From positions 1 to 22,512 of the forward strand of contig CAZSBS010000049.1 of NCBI GenBank assembly GCA_964605095.1: a DNA stretch of 22,512 nt, read 5' to 3'. The position numbers and the translations under genes were made by a program. Positions 14,049 through 22,015 of the stretch are shown here, in pieces. This stretch comes from JAUWQU01 sp964605095. Lineage in GTDB: Bacteria > Planctomycetota > Phycisphaerae > SM23-33. Each line of letters starts with the position of its first letter. Position 1 is the first letter of the stretch. Under the pieces are notes generated by a model. That model worked only from the letters and a program-made list of their open reading frames with translations, did no database searches and had not been told where the DNA came from.

Positions 14049-14100
14049 CCCCAACGCACCGTCTCGCCCAAAGGGCAATAGGAGTTGAAGGTGGCAAGTG

Positions 14101-15519
14101 ATGCTCAGTCAGTGCCCCTGTAGCGGGGGCGGAAACGGCGGCGGAGGCGGCGGGATATCGCCGTGGCTGATCCTGCCGGCCTTTGCGGGAGTCTGGTTTA
14201 TGGCTCGCTCCATCTGGAACAAGAAAGGTGTGTCATTCATGGGCAAGTTAGGAAAGATCGCCATCGTCGTCGTGCTGGCCGTTGCGGTGGTGGCCGTGAT
14301 CGTGATGAAAAAAGGCGGCGCCGGTTCCCCGTCCGCGCAGCCGGCTGCACAGGCTGACGGCGCCCTGCCGCGCCTGGTCGATCTGGGTTCCACCACGTGC
14401 ATCCCATGCAAAATGATGGCCCCGGTCCTGGATGAACTGAAGAAGGAATACGCCGGCCGGATGCGCGTCGAGTTCATCGACGTGAATACGAACCCCGACG
14501 CAGCCAAGCCGTTCGGTATCAAACTGATCCCCACGCAGGTATTCCTCGACGCCAACGACAAAGAGCTTTGGCGGCACGAGGGGTTCATCTCCAAGCAGGA
14601 CATTATGGCAAAGTGGCAGGAACTGGGGGTGAGCTTCGCGGCCGCTCCGGTGGCGGGTTCGCAACCGGCCAGTGCAAAAATGTTTGAGCGGCTGGAACCT
14701 GCCAGCACCGACACGCGGGCCAGGGATGCCATCTGCTACATGTGCGACAAGGACATCGACGCCAAGACGCTGGTGGTTGTCAAGAGCGAGAAAGGCGACG
14801 TTCGGCTGTGCAGTCCGCACTGCTACTTCATCATGTACTCGTGCCTCACCGAGGACAAGACGGGTTTCGAGAAGAAGGTTTCCGTCACCGACCGGGCGAG
14901 CGGCAAGTTGATCCAGGCGACGGACGCGGTCTACCTGTACGGGCTGGACGGCAAGGCCGCCCGGCCAACGGTGCTGGCATTTGCGGACAGAGACGCCGCG
15001 GACAAGGAATTGAAGGCGTCGGGCGGCAGCGTGATCGCCTGGACGGCCTTGCGGGAGAAGGAACTGGAAAACCGTTGCGGTTTCTGCGAGCGGGCCTGCT
15101 ACCCGGAGGATTCCGCCAAGGTCATCTGCGACGGGCTGCACACCTTAGGCTGCTGCTCGCATTGCGCGTTGGGCGTGGCAGCAAGGACCGGCAAGGATAT
15201 CGAGGTTCACGAACGAGACCGATTGACCGGCGAAGAGATCATCGTCAAGACCGCCGGTGGCAACGTCGCGTCGATCCAGCCCGCCACGGCCGTCGCGTGG
15301 TTCGGGATGCGGCAGAAACCGGACGGCTCATGGGCCTCGGCCGGCTGTTTCCATCAGGGCTTCTTCGTCAACGCCGACAACCTGAAGAAATGGGTCGAGC
15401 AGAGCCCCTTGGAAACCGGCAGGCTCATCACCATCCAGCAGGCGCTGGCTGACAAGATGAAGCTCACGCCGCAGCAGATTCAGAAGGCGTGCAAGATCGG
15501 CCAATGCGCCCCGAAGTAG
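14101..15519 (+). CDS. Membrane-anchored thioredoxin fused to NosL/TRASH-like Cys-rich domains
   Basis: This 472-residue protein has two hydrophobic helices (about 19-36 and 51-69), then a thioredoxin domain at 87-177 with active site CIPC (100-103) and an intact cis-Pro144. Two Cys-rich modules follow. The first (about 206-320) has CYMC (212-215), Cys237, Cys241 and Cys248 and resembles NosL. The second (about 325-430) has CGFC (326-329), Cys333, Cys343, CCSHC (351-355) and Cys416. The end carries Cys464 and Cys469. NosL-type domains are envelope metal chaperones, so the protein may reduce and bind thiophilic metal. Both ATG 14101 (aaggtg 7 bases upstream) and in-frame ATG 14239 (aaaggtg 8 bases upstream) have good ribosome binding sites; the second would drop the first helix. 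Confidence 0.7.
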   Translation: MLSQCPCSGGGNGGGGGGISPWLILPAFAGVWFMARSIWNKKGVSFMGKLGKIAIVVVLAVAVVAVIVMKKGGAGSPSAQPAAQADGALPRLVDLGSTTCIPCKMMAPVLDELKKEYAGRMRVEFIDVNTNPDAAKPFGIKLIPTQVFLDANDKELWRHEGFISKQDIMAKWQELGVSFAAAPVAGSQPASAKMFERLEPASTDTRARDAICYMCDKDIDAKTLVVVKSEKGDVRLCSPHCYFIMYSCLTEDKTGFEKKVSVTDRASGKLIQATDAVYLYGLDGKAARPTVLAFADRDAADKELKASGGSVIAWTALREKELENRCGFCERACYPEDSAKVICDGLHTLGCCSHCALGVAARTGKDIEVHERDRLTGEEIIVKTAGGNVASIQPATAVAWFGMRQKPDGSWASAGCFHQGFFVNADNLKKWVEQSPLETGRLITIQQALADKMKLTPQQIQKACKIGQCAPK

Positions 15520-15558
15520 TGACCAGTCCGTAAACAACGCAGGAAAGCGAGAGAGACA

Positions 15559-16509
15559 ATGAGAGTATTGATCATCGTGGTGGCGGTCCTGGCCCTTACC
15601 TTGGCATCCATGCGGGCTGCGGATAAGCCCGCGACGGCTCCCACCCAGGCTGCCGCGCTGCAACCGGCCGCTATCAACGACACCTATCCTGGCCTGGCGT
15701 CAAGCGGGCTGACTCTTGCCCGGCTGGCCGACCTGCCCAAGGGCACGGTCCTGAAGGCGGGCGACCTGACCATCGCGGAGAAGGAAGTTGCCGACGAGAT
15801 CGCCAAGGCGCCGAAGGAGGTCCAGGATCAACTCAAGAAGAACGCCTTCTTCCTCCTGGAGCAGATGGCCACGCGCCACCTGCTGCTCCAGGAGGCCAAA
15901 GCGGCCCTGGCCAAGGATGGCAAGGACACCTCCGATCTGTCCGAACAGGGAGTGGTTAAGGCGTTTTTCGCCAAGCTCACGGCCGACGCCGAGGTCAGCG
16001 ACGAGGAGATTGCCGAGTTCTACAAGAACAATAAGGACGCGGTTGGCGGCGCGGAACTGGACAAGGTCAAGCCCCAGATCGCCGCGTACCTGCGGCAACA
16101 GAAGCAGCAGGAGCTGGTTGCCCGGCATATTAAGGTGATGGGGCAGCGCACGGCCATCGAGGTTTCGGCCGCGTGGGCCAAGCAGCAGGCGGCGCCGGCC
16201 AAGGACAACCCGGTGGACAAGGCCCGCGCCAGTGGCAAACCATCACTGGTGGACTTCGGCTCCAAGGGCTGTCGGCCGTGCGATATGCTCGCCCCCATTC
16301 TGGAGGCCCTCAAGATAAAGTACGACGGCAAGGCGAACGTCCTGTTCGTCTCCGTCGTGCAGGACCAGATACTCGCCGCCCGCTACGGCATTGACTCGAT
16401 CCCCGTGCAGGTGTTCTTTGACAAGGACGGCAAGGAAGTTTCCCGCCACGTGGGCTTCTTCCCACAAGAGGAAATCGAGAAGCGGATGGCGAAGATGGGA
16501 GTGAAGTAG
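15559..16509 (+). CDS. SurA-like chaperone domain fused to a C-terminal thioredoxin
   Basis: This 316-residue exported protein has a signal peptide at 1-20 (VLIIVVAVLALTLASMRA). Residues about 60-200 form a helical SurA/PpiD-type N-terminal domain: GDLTIAEKEVADEIA, FFLLEQMATRHLLLQEAK, VSDEEIAEFYKNNKD. No parvulin catalytic domain follows. Residues about 220-316 are a thioredoxin domain with active site GCRPCDML (Cys238, Cys241) and cis-Pro282 in SIPVQVFF. Its end SRHVGFFPQEEIEKRM matches those of the two preceding proteins. The combination suggests a periplasmic holdase that presents substrate thiols to the redox site. It is followed without a gap by the CcdA-type gene (TAG then ATG), which should reduce it. 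aggaaagcgag precedes the start. Confidence 0.75.
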   Translation: MRVLIIVVAVLALTLASMRAADKPATAPTQAAALQPAAINDTYPGLASSGLTLARLADLPKGTVLKAGDLTIAEKEVADEIAKAPKEVQDQLKKNAFFLLEQMATRHLLLQEAKAALAKDGKDTSDLSEQGVVKAFFAKLTADAEVSDEEIAEFYKNNKDAVGGAELDKVKPQIAAYLRQQKQQELVARHIKVMGQRTAIEVSAAWAKQQAAPAKDNPVDKARASGKPSLVDFGSKGCRPCDMLAPILEALKIKYDGKANVLFVSVVQDQILAARYGIDSIPVQVFFDKDGKEVSRHVGFFPQEEIEKRMAKMGVK

Positions 16510-17208
16510 ATGGAGGAGCTTTTCACAGCCTTGACCCGCGCCGTGGAGGGCACGCCCGCGATAGCGCTGAGCGCCGCATTCGTCTGGGGCATCCTCAGCG
16601 TCCTGCTCAGTCCGTGCCACCTCAGCAGCATTCCGCTGATCGTCGGGTTTATCAATGGGCAGGGCGTTTCGACCGCACGGCGAGCATTCGCCATCTCAGG
16701 TGCATTCGCGATGGGGATACTGACAACCATTTACGCCATTGGCTACATCACCTACAAGATCGGGGGAATGATGGGCGATCTGGGGCAATGGGCGAACTAC
16801 GTCGTGGCTGGCATATTCTTCTTGGTAGGCCTGGTCCTGCTGGACGTGATCCCCATGCCATGGTCGGGACCTGGGCAGATCCGCATGAAACGCAAGGGCC
16901 TGCTGGCGGCGTTCATTCTGGGCCTGGTCTTTGGCGTCGCACTTGGCCCTTGCACCTTCGCGTACATGGCCCCTCTATTGGCGGTCACGGTTTTCAAGGC
17001 CGCCACGGCGCCGGCTTGGAGTAGCTTGCTGCTGGCGGTCTATGGCGTGGGGCACTGCTCGGTCATCGTCCTGGCCGGGACGAGCACAGGATTGGTGCAG
17101 AAGTATCTCAACTGGAACGAGAAGTCCAAGGGCGCGGTTATCCTCAAGAAGGTCTGCGGCGCGCTGGTCCTGGTCGGCGGCCTGTACCTGATATACGTGG
17201 CGAAGTGA
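16510..17208 (+). CDS. CcdA/DsbD-type transmembrane thiol-disulfide electron transporter
   Basis: This 232-residue membrane protein has six hydrophobic helices and the pseudo-symmetric CcdA signature: LSPCHLSSIPLI (33-44, Cys36) in the first half and LGPCTFAYMAPLL (145-157, Cys148) in the second. These paired cysteines accept electrons from cytosolic thioredoxin and pass them to partners on the outer face. The protein is the compact CcdA form without DsbD's alpha and gamma domains. Extra cysteines at 183 and 216 lie outside the motif. The start immediately follows the SurA-thioredoxin stop, giving tight coupling. With three envelope thioredoxin-fold proteins encoded just upstream, it is the likely electron source for them. 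Cytochrome c maturation is unlikely, since no Ccm/Ccs genes are present. Confidence 0.85.
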   Translation: MEELFTALTRAVEGTPAIALSAAFVWGILSVLLSPCHLSSIPLIVGFINGQGVSTARRAFAISGAFAMGILTTIYAIGYITYKIGGMMGDLGQWANYVVAGIFFLVGLVLLDVIPMPWSGPGQIRMKRKGLLAAFILGLVFGVALGPCTFAYMAPLLAVTVFKAATAPAWSSLLLAVYGVGHCSVIVLAGTSTGLVQKYLNWNEKSKGAVILKKVCGALVLVGGLYLIYVAK

Positions 17209-17209
17209 C

Positions 17210-17278
17210 ATGATGAGCAAGATCGAGTCGGCCACTGCATTGCTGCAACCGCAGGAGTTGGCCATCTTTCCGATATGA
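17210..17278 (+). other. Possible 22-codon ORF between ccdA-like and exporter genes
   Basis: ATGATG at 17210 opens a frame for 22 residues (MMSKIESATALLQPQELAIF and two more) ending at TGA 17276-17278. It starts 1 base after the ccdA-like stop. There is no clear ribosome binding site, and the peptide matches nothing I know. It may be a decayed gene start or chance. Confidence 0.15.
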
Positions 17279-17296
17279 CCATGTGAGGTCGCACGA

Positions 17297-18466
17297 ATGG
17301 CACAGAGTAAGATCCCAGGGCGCGTCTTGCGGATGGCATGGAAGCTGGCGCTGGTCTTGGCCGTTGCCGGCGGCGCCGTGTACTACCTTCGCTTTCGCCC
17401 CGTGCCGGTGACGGTATTCATCGTCAAGTCGGACACGGTGCGGTCGGAGGTCATGGGCACCGGCACGCTGGACGCTCGCACGAAGATAACGATCAGTTCC
17501 AAGATCACCGGCCGGATCGCCGCACTGGGCGCCGACCAGAACGACAAGGTATCCAAGGACGAAGTCCTGGTGACGTTGGACGACAGCGACCTGCGGCAGC
17601 AAGTGGAGATGGCGGCCGCATCCCTGGAGGCCACCAAGGCTTCTCTCGTGCGAGCGGACACGGACATCGCCCGCGCTCAAGCCGTCCTCACGCAAGCGAA
17701 GCTGGACCACGGCCGCATGTCGCAGTTGCTCCAGCAGCAGGCGGCATCGAGAGACGAGGTGGACAAGGCCAAGGAGGCGCTCGATGTTGCCCAGGCGGGG
17801 CTTGACAGTTCAAAGGCAGCCAAGGTCGAGGTGGAGCATCAGGTGGTGACGGCCGAACGAACGCTCAAGTACCAGCAGGCGCGTTTGGATGATGCCAGGA
17901 TTGTCTGTCCGCTGGACAACGGCTTGGTGACGTTCCGCTATTGCGAGGTCGGAGACATCGTGGTGCCCGGCACGGCCATCATGGACTTGGTGGGCCTGAA
18001 GGAGATGTGGGTTTCGGCCTGGGTGGATGAGTCCGCCTCCGGCGCCCTGGCCGCGGGCCAGCCGGTCCGCGTGGTCTTTCGTTCGGAGCCCGGGAAGTTC
18101 TACTCCGGCGAGGTAGTGCGGCTGGCAAGGCAGACGGACCGCGAGACCCGCGAGTTCCTGGTGGATGTCCGGGTGAAGGAGCTGCCCATGAATTGGTCGC
18201 TGGGCCAGCGTGCGGAAGTCTACATTCAGACAGGCGCCAAGGACGACGTTCCCAGCATTCCGCAGCGGTTGATCCTCTGGCGAGACGGCAAGCCGGCCGT
18301 CTTTGTGGATGACGGCGGCAAGGCACGCTACCAGGAGGTCACCCTGGGCCTCAAGGGTCGCGAGACGGTCGAGATTGTGCGCGGGCTGAAGATCGGCCAG
18401 GCCGTCATCGCCCCGGCGGACGGTGACAGCGGCAAGCTCACGGACGGGCGGGCAATCCAACGATGA
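17297..18466 (+). CDS. HlyD/MacA/DevB-type periplasmic adaptor of an ABC exporter
   Basis: This 389-residue membrane fusion protein has one N-terminal helix (about 14-31). The first lipoyl half is near 60-96 (ISSKITGRIAALGADQNDKV), followed by a long coiled-coil hairpin at about 98-200 rich in A/Q/K/E. The second lipoyl half is near 201-232 (IVCPLDNGLVTFRYCEVGDIV). Beta-barrel and membrane-proximal domains follow. Such adaptors link an inner-membrane transporter to an outer-membrane channel. A gagg sequence lies about 9 bases before the start. It overlaps the permease gene by ATGA. No outer-membrane TolC-like gene is present in the window, so a channel would have to come from elsewhere in the genome. 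Confidence 0.85.
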   Translation: MAQSKIPGRVLRMAWKLALVLAVAGGAVYYLRFRPVPVTVFIVKSDTVRSEVMGTGTLDARTKITISSKITGRIAALGADQNDKVSKDEVLVTLDDSDLRQQVEMAAASLEATKASLVRADTDIARAQAVLTQAKLDHGRMSQLLQQQAASRDEVDKAKEALDVAQAGLDSSKAAKVEVEHQVVTAERTLKYQQARLDDARIVCPLDNGLVTFRYCEVGDIVVPGTAIMDLVGLKEMWVSAWVDESASGALAAGQPVRVVFRSEPGKFYSGEVVRLARQTDRETREFLVDVRVKELPMNWSLGQRAEVYIQTGAKDDVPSIPQRLILWRDGKPAVFVDDGGKARYQEVTLGLKGRETVEIVRGLKIGQAVIAPADGDSGKLTDGRAIQR

Positions 18467-19674
18467 ACCTGGCTCTCAAGGACATTCGACATAACTTCGG
18501 CCGATTCGCCCTGACGGCGATAGGCATCGGCCTGCTGCTCATGCTGGTCATGGGCATGGGCGGCATCTATCACGGGCTGGTGGACGACGCGACCTTGCTG
18601 GTAAACCGCATAAACGCCGACCTGTGGGTGGTCCAGAAGAACACTCGCGGCCCGTTCGCGGAGATTTCACGCATTCCCGCCAATGCCGAGGATCGCGTGC
18701 GCGCGGTGCCTGCAGTGGCGTCGGCGAATGCCTTCGTCTCGCACACGATTCAGCGAGAACAGGCCGGCAGGCCGCTGCGAATGACCGTCCAGGGGCTTTC
18801 CTGGCCGCGGGACAAGGGCGAATGGCTCCCCTTGATTGCGGGGCGCCGCCTGGCGCAGGCTCACTTTGAGATGATCGCGGACAAGTCGCTTGGCCTGCCT
18901 CTTGGACATCGCATTGCGCTGGGCAAGGACACCTACACGATTGTGGGACTCACACGCAACATGGCATCCACGGGCGGCGATTCGATGGTCTTCGTAACCC
19001 TGGCCGATTCACAGGCGATCCAATACGATCAGCCGGGCGAGGCCGTTCGCCTGGAGCGGGAGGCGAGGAAGACCCGAGCTTCGGATTTCGACCCGGGGAG
19101 AGTTCAGCCGGAGATTCTCAACAGGGCGGCCGGGCCGTCATCAGGCATCCCAGCCCTGGGCCCGGCGCCGGTCAGCGCGGTCCTGGTCAAGGTCACCCCT
19201 GGCGCCGACCCGGCGCAAGTGGCCGCCACCATTGCATCCTGGGCGGACGTTTCGGTCTACAGCTCCGAGGATGAGCGACAATTGCTGGTCAGTGGAATGG
19301 TGGACAAGGCCAAGCGGCAACTGGGACTGTTCCGAGGGCTTCTCATCATCGTCTCAGCCATCATCATGGCCTTGATCCTTTACACACTGACGCTGGACAA
19401 GATACATGACATAGCCGTGCTGAAGCTCATGGGCGCCCGTAACTTCGTTATAGTCAGCCTGATCCTTCAGCAGGCACTGCTTCTGGGAGTAATCGGGTAC
19501 GCGATAGCGTACACCGCCGGCCAGTGGGTGTTCCCGGTTTTTCCCCGGCGAGTCCTGATTACGGACGAGGACCTCTGGATGCTGGCCGGGATCGTGCTGG
19601 GCATCTCCGTCCTGGCCAGCCTGCTGGGAATCTGGCGGGCGATGAAGGTCCAGCCCAACGAGGTGATCGCATGA
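18463..19674 (+). CDS. MacB/FtsX/DevC-type ABC transporter permease
   Basis: This 403-residue inner-membrane protein has the four-helix MacB/FtsX layout: helix 1 at 16-36, a large periplasmic domain at about 40-285, then helices at 287-309, 328-351 and 371-391. The N-terminal run LLMLVMGMGGIYHGLVDDA (25-43) and NADLWVVQKNTRGPFAEISR (51-70) strongly resemble cyanobacterial DevC-type permeases, which export glycolipids with DevA and DevB. The conserved cytoplasmic segment DIAVLKLMGARNFVI (316-330) contacts the ATPase. ATGA overlaps join it to both neighbours. The cargo is not evident from sequence; placement inside the arsenic island suggests a metalloid-thiol conjugate or damaged envelope product. 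Confidence 0.85.
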   Translation: MNLALKDIRHNFGRFALTAIGIGLLLMLVMGMGGIYHGLVDDATLLVNRINADLWVVQKNTRGPFAEISRIPANAEDRVRAVPAVASANAFVSHTIQREQAGRPLRMTVQGLSWPRDKGEWLPLIAGRRLAQAHFEMIADKSLGLPLGHRIALGKDTYTIVGLTRNMASTGGDSMVFVTLADSQAIQYDQPGEAVRLEREARKTRASDFDPGRVQPEILNRAAGPSSGIPALGPAPVSAVLVKVTPGADPAQVAATIASWADVSVYSSEDERQLLVSGMVDKAKRQLGLFRGLLIIVSAIIMALILYTLTLDKIHDIAVLKLMGARNFVIVSLILQQALLLGVIGYAIAYTAGQWVFPVFPRRVLITDEDLWMLAGIVLGISVLASLLGIWRAMKVQPNEVIA

Positions 19675-20387
19675 ATGGCGGGCAGTCCAATAACCTGGCC
19701 GTGGAGGCATCGGGCCTGACGAAGGTCTATGGCAGCGGGAACACCGAGGTGCGGGCCTTGCGCGGTGTGGACCTGTCCCTGGCTCGCGGCGAGGTGATTG
19801 CGCTGCTGGGCCCAAGCGGCGCCGGCAAGAGCACGCTATTGACCATAATCGGCCTGGTCAACACGCCGACCACCGGACAAATAACGATGGATGGCAAGCC
19901 GGTCGTGCAGGATGGCCGGTTTGTCGTGGACGTGAGGACCTTTCGACGCAGGCACATGGGCTTCATCTTCCAGAAGGCCAACCTCATCCCGTTCCTGACC
20001 GCCGCCGAGAACGTTCGCGTCGCGATGGAAATCAACGACCAGTCGCCTCGATCCGCAAAACGCAGGGCGATGGAACTGCTGGACTACCTTGGCGTCGTGG
20101 ACCGTGGCGACCACTATCCAAACATGCTTTCCGGCGGTCAGCAGCAGCGGGTCGCCGTGGCTCGGGCTCTGGCCAATCAGCCCAGCCTCATCCTGGCCGA
20201 TGAACCCACAGCCGCCCTGGACAGCGTCCGAGGCCGGCAGGTCATGGACCTTTTCCGCAAGGTTGCCCATGAGCAGCAGGCGGGAGTGGTGGTTGTGACG
20301 CACGATCACAGGGCATTGGATGTCTTTGACCGGGCACTGGAGATGGAGGACGGGCTGATCCTTGGAACGCCGGTCGCAGCCCGGTGA
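19671..20387 (+). CDS. LolD/MacB/DevA-type ABC transporter ATP-binding protein
   Basis: This 238-residue protein is a complete ABC ATPase. Motifs are Walker A GPSGAGKST (47-55), Q-loop Gln101 in FIFQKANLIPFLT, signature LSGGQQQR (153-160), Walker B LILADEPT (173-180), D-loop AALD (181-184) and switch His211 in VVTHDHR. It energises the permease encoded just upstream. The start at 19671 is fixed by the ATGA overlap with the permease stop; the same frame extends upstream only as a shadow. Residue spacing is typical of the LolD/MacB branch, which drives mechanotransmission-type exporters rather than transmembrane substrate channels. Confidence 0.9.
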   Translation: MNGGQSNNLAVEASGLTKVYGSGNTEVRALRGVDLSLARGEVIALLGPSGAGKSTLLTIIGLVNTPTTGQITMDGKPVVQDGRFVVDVRTFRRRHMGFIFQKANLIPFLTAAENVRVAMEINDQSPRSAKRRAMELLDYLGVVDRGDHYPNMLSGGQQQRVAVARALANQPSLILADEPTAALDSVRGRQVMDLFRKVAHEQQAGVVVVTHDHRALDVFDRALEMEDGLILGTPVAAR

Positions 20388-20413
20388 GCTACACCCAATC
20401 AGAAGGAGTGACA

Positions 20414-20857
20414 ATGACCGACAAGCTTAGAATCCTGTTCCTTTGCACCGGCAACTCCTGCCGCAGCCAGATGGCTGAGGGATGGGCGCGGTGCCTCAAG
20501 GGCGATTGCATCGACGCCTGCTCCGCTGGAATCGAAACTCACGGCCTGAACCCAAGCGCCGTCAAGGTGATGGCCGAGGCGGGCGTGGACATCTCCGGCC
20601 AGCACTCCAAGAATGTCGCGGACCTGATGGATGCGCCGCTGGATTACGTGGTGACCGTCTGTGGCCACGCCAACGAAACATGCCCGATGTGGCTGAGCAG
20701 CAAGGCCCAGGTTGTGCATGTGGGCTTCGACGACCCGCCGAAGCTCGCCCAGGCAGCCCGCACCGAGCAGGAAGCCCTGGATTGCTACCGCCGCGTACGG
20801 GATGAGATTCGGGCGTTCATCGAGACGCTGCCCCAGTTGCTGGAGAGGAAAGGCTAA
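20414..20857 (+). CDS. arsC: Thioredoxin-coupled arsenate reductase (LMW-phosphatase type)
   Basis: This 147-residue cytosolic enzyme reduces arsenate to arsenite. It has the low-molecular-weight tyrosine phosphatase loop FLCTGNSCRSQMAEG (9-23) with nucleophile Cys11. The resolving cysteines of the thioredoxin-dependent ArsC class are in place: Cys83 and Cys90 in VTVCGHANETCP, matching Cys10/82/89 of the Staphylococcus pI258 enzyme. The acid-base Asp is in GFDDPPKL (104-111). Length is normal for the class. The start at 20414 has agaaggagtg upstream. It needs thioredoxin for turnover, which the mini-thioredoxin in the same operon or a housekeeping one could supply. It lies 16 bp before acr3, feeding arsenite to that exporter. 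Confidence 0.95.
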   Translation: MTDKLRILFLCTGNSCRSQMAEGWARCLKGDCIDACSAGIETHGLNPSAVKVMAEAGVDISGQHSKNVADLMDAPLDYVVTVCGHANETCPMWLSSKAQVVHVGFDDPPKLAQAARTEQEALDCYRRVRDEIRAFIETLPQLLERKG

Positions 20858-20872
20858 AAAGGCTGAAACCAC

Positions 20873-22015
20873 ATGGCAACCGAAGCTTGTATCACGAAGA
20901 AAGCCAAGGGCCTGAGCATCTTTGAGCGGTACCTGACGCTGTGGGTCCTGCTGTGCATTGGCGGCGGCATCGTCTTGGGCAAGCTCGCGCCAGGCGTGGC
21001 CAAGTCGCTGGACGCGATGGCGATTTACGTCAACGGCGCGCCGGTGGTGAGCATCCCCATCGCCATCGCCCTGTTCTTCATGATGTACCCGATCATGGTG
21101 AAGATCGACTTCGCCGAGGTCGTCAAGGCAGGCAAGAGCCCCAAGCCCGTGCTGCTGACGCTGGTCGTCAACTGGGGCATCAAGCCCTTCACCATGTTCG
21201 CGATCGCATGGTTCTTCCTGGGCTATGTGTTCCGCGACCTCATCCCCGGCATGGACGTGCTCAAGGACGGCAGCCAGGTCGAGCTCTGGCGTTCGTACAT
21301 CTCCGGTGCGATCCTGCTGGGCATCGCGCCTTGCACAGCCATGGTGCTGATGTGGGGCTACCTCGCCAAGGGCAACCAGGGCCACACGCTTGTCATGGTG
21401 GCCATCAACTCGCTGACGATGCTGGTGCTGTACGGGCTGCTGGGGGGCTGGTTGCTGGGCGTCAACCGCATGCCCGTGCCGTGGCAGGCCCTGCTGCTGA
21501 GCATCGCCATCTACGTGGCGCTTCCGCTGGTGGCGGGCTACTTCTCGCGCAAGTGGATCATCAGGGCCAGGGGGCAGGAGTGGTTCGAGCGGAAGTTCCT
21601 GCACGTGCTGACGCCGGTGTCGATCATGGCTTTGCTGGCGACGCTGGTGCTGCTGTTCAGCTTCAAGGGCGAGACCATCGTCGCCAACCCGCTGACGATC
21701 CTCTGGATCGCGATTCCGCTGTTCATCCAGACGATGCTGATCTTCGGCATCACGTACCTGTTGGCGAAGCTGCTGAAGTTCAGCTACGCCGACGCGGCCC
21801 CCTCGGCGATGATCGGTGCGAGCAACCACTTCGAGGTCGCCATCGCGACGGCGACCATGTTGTACGGGCTTTCCAGCGGCGCGGCCCTGGCGACGGTAGT
21901 CGGCGTGCTCATCGAGGTGCCCGTCATGCTGATGCTGGTGAAGATCTGCCTGCGGACGCAAGGTTGGTTCCGCCCGGGCGAGGCCGGCAAGCCCGTGCCG
22001 GCAGCGGGGAAGTAA
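20873..22015 (+). CDS. acr3: ACR3-family arsenite efflux permease
   Basis: This 380-residue membrane protein has about ten hydrophobic helices and is the right length for ACR3. Diagnostic segments are ALFFMMYPIMVKIDF (66-80), NWGIKPFTMF (100-109), the conserved cysteine Cys154 in GIAPCTAMVLMWGYLAKG (150-167), GASNHFEVAIATA (315-327) and the conserved glutamate Glu348 in GVLIEVP. In characterised ACR3 proteins the helix-4 cysteine and helix-9 glutamate are needed for As(III) transport. It exports arsenite using the proton gradient. It is the last gene of the island. No clear terminator follows it. Confidence 0.95.
   Translation: MATEACITKKAKGLSIFERYLTLWVLLCIGGGIVLGKLAPGVAKSLDAMAIYVNGAPVVSIPIAIALFFMMYPIMVKIDFAEVVKAGKSPKPVLLTLVVNWGIKPFTMFAIAWFFLGYVFRDLIPGMDVLKDGSQVELWRSYISGAILLGIAPCTAMVLMWGYLAKGNQGHTLVMVAINSLTMLVLYGLLGGWLLGVNRMPVPWQALLLSIAIYVALPLVAGYFSRKWIIRARGQEWFERKFLHVLTPVSIMALLATLVLLFSFKGETIVANPLTILWIAIPLFIQTMLIFGITYLLAKLLKFSYADAAPSAMIGASNHFEVAIATATMLYGLSSGAALATVVGVLIEVPVMLMLVKICLRTQGWFRPGEAGKPVPAAGK

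Noticed and set aside
16510..17208. Cytochrome c biogenesis role for the CcdA-type protein
   Set aside because: No cytochrome or Ccm/Ccs gene is nearby, while three exported thioredoxin-fold proteins are encoded immediately upstream.
20399..21961. 520-residue antisense ORF across arsC and acr3
   Set aside because: It has the low-complexity H/Q/R/D-rich composition of a GC-rich shadow frame. It lies opposite two strongly recognisable genes and shows no domain or initiation signal.
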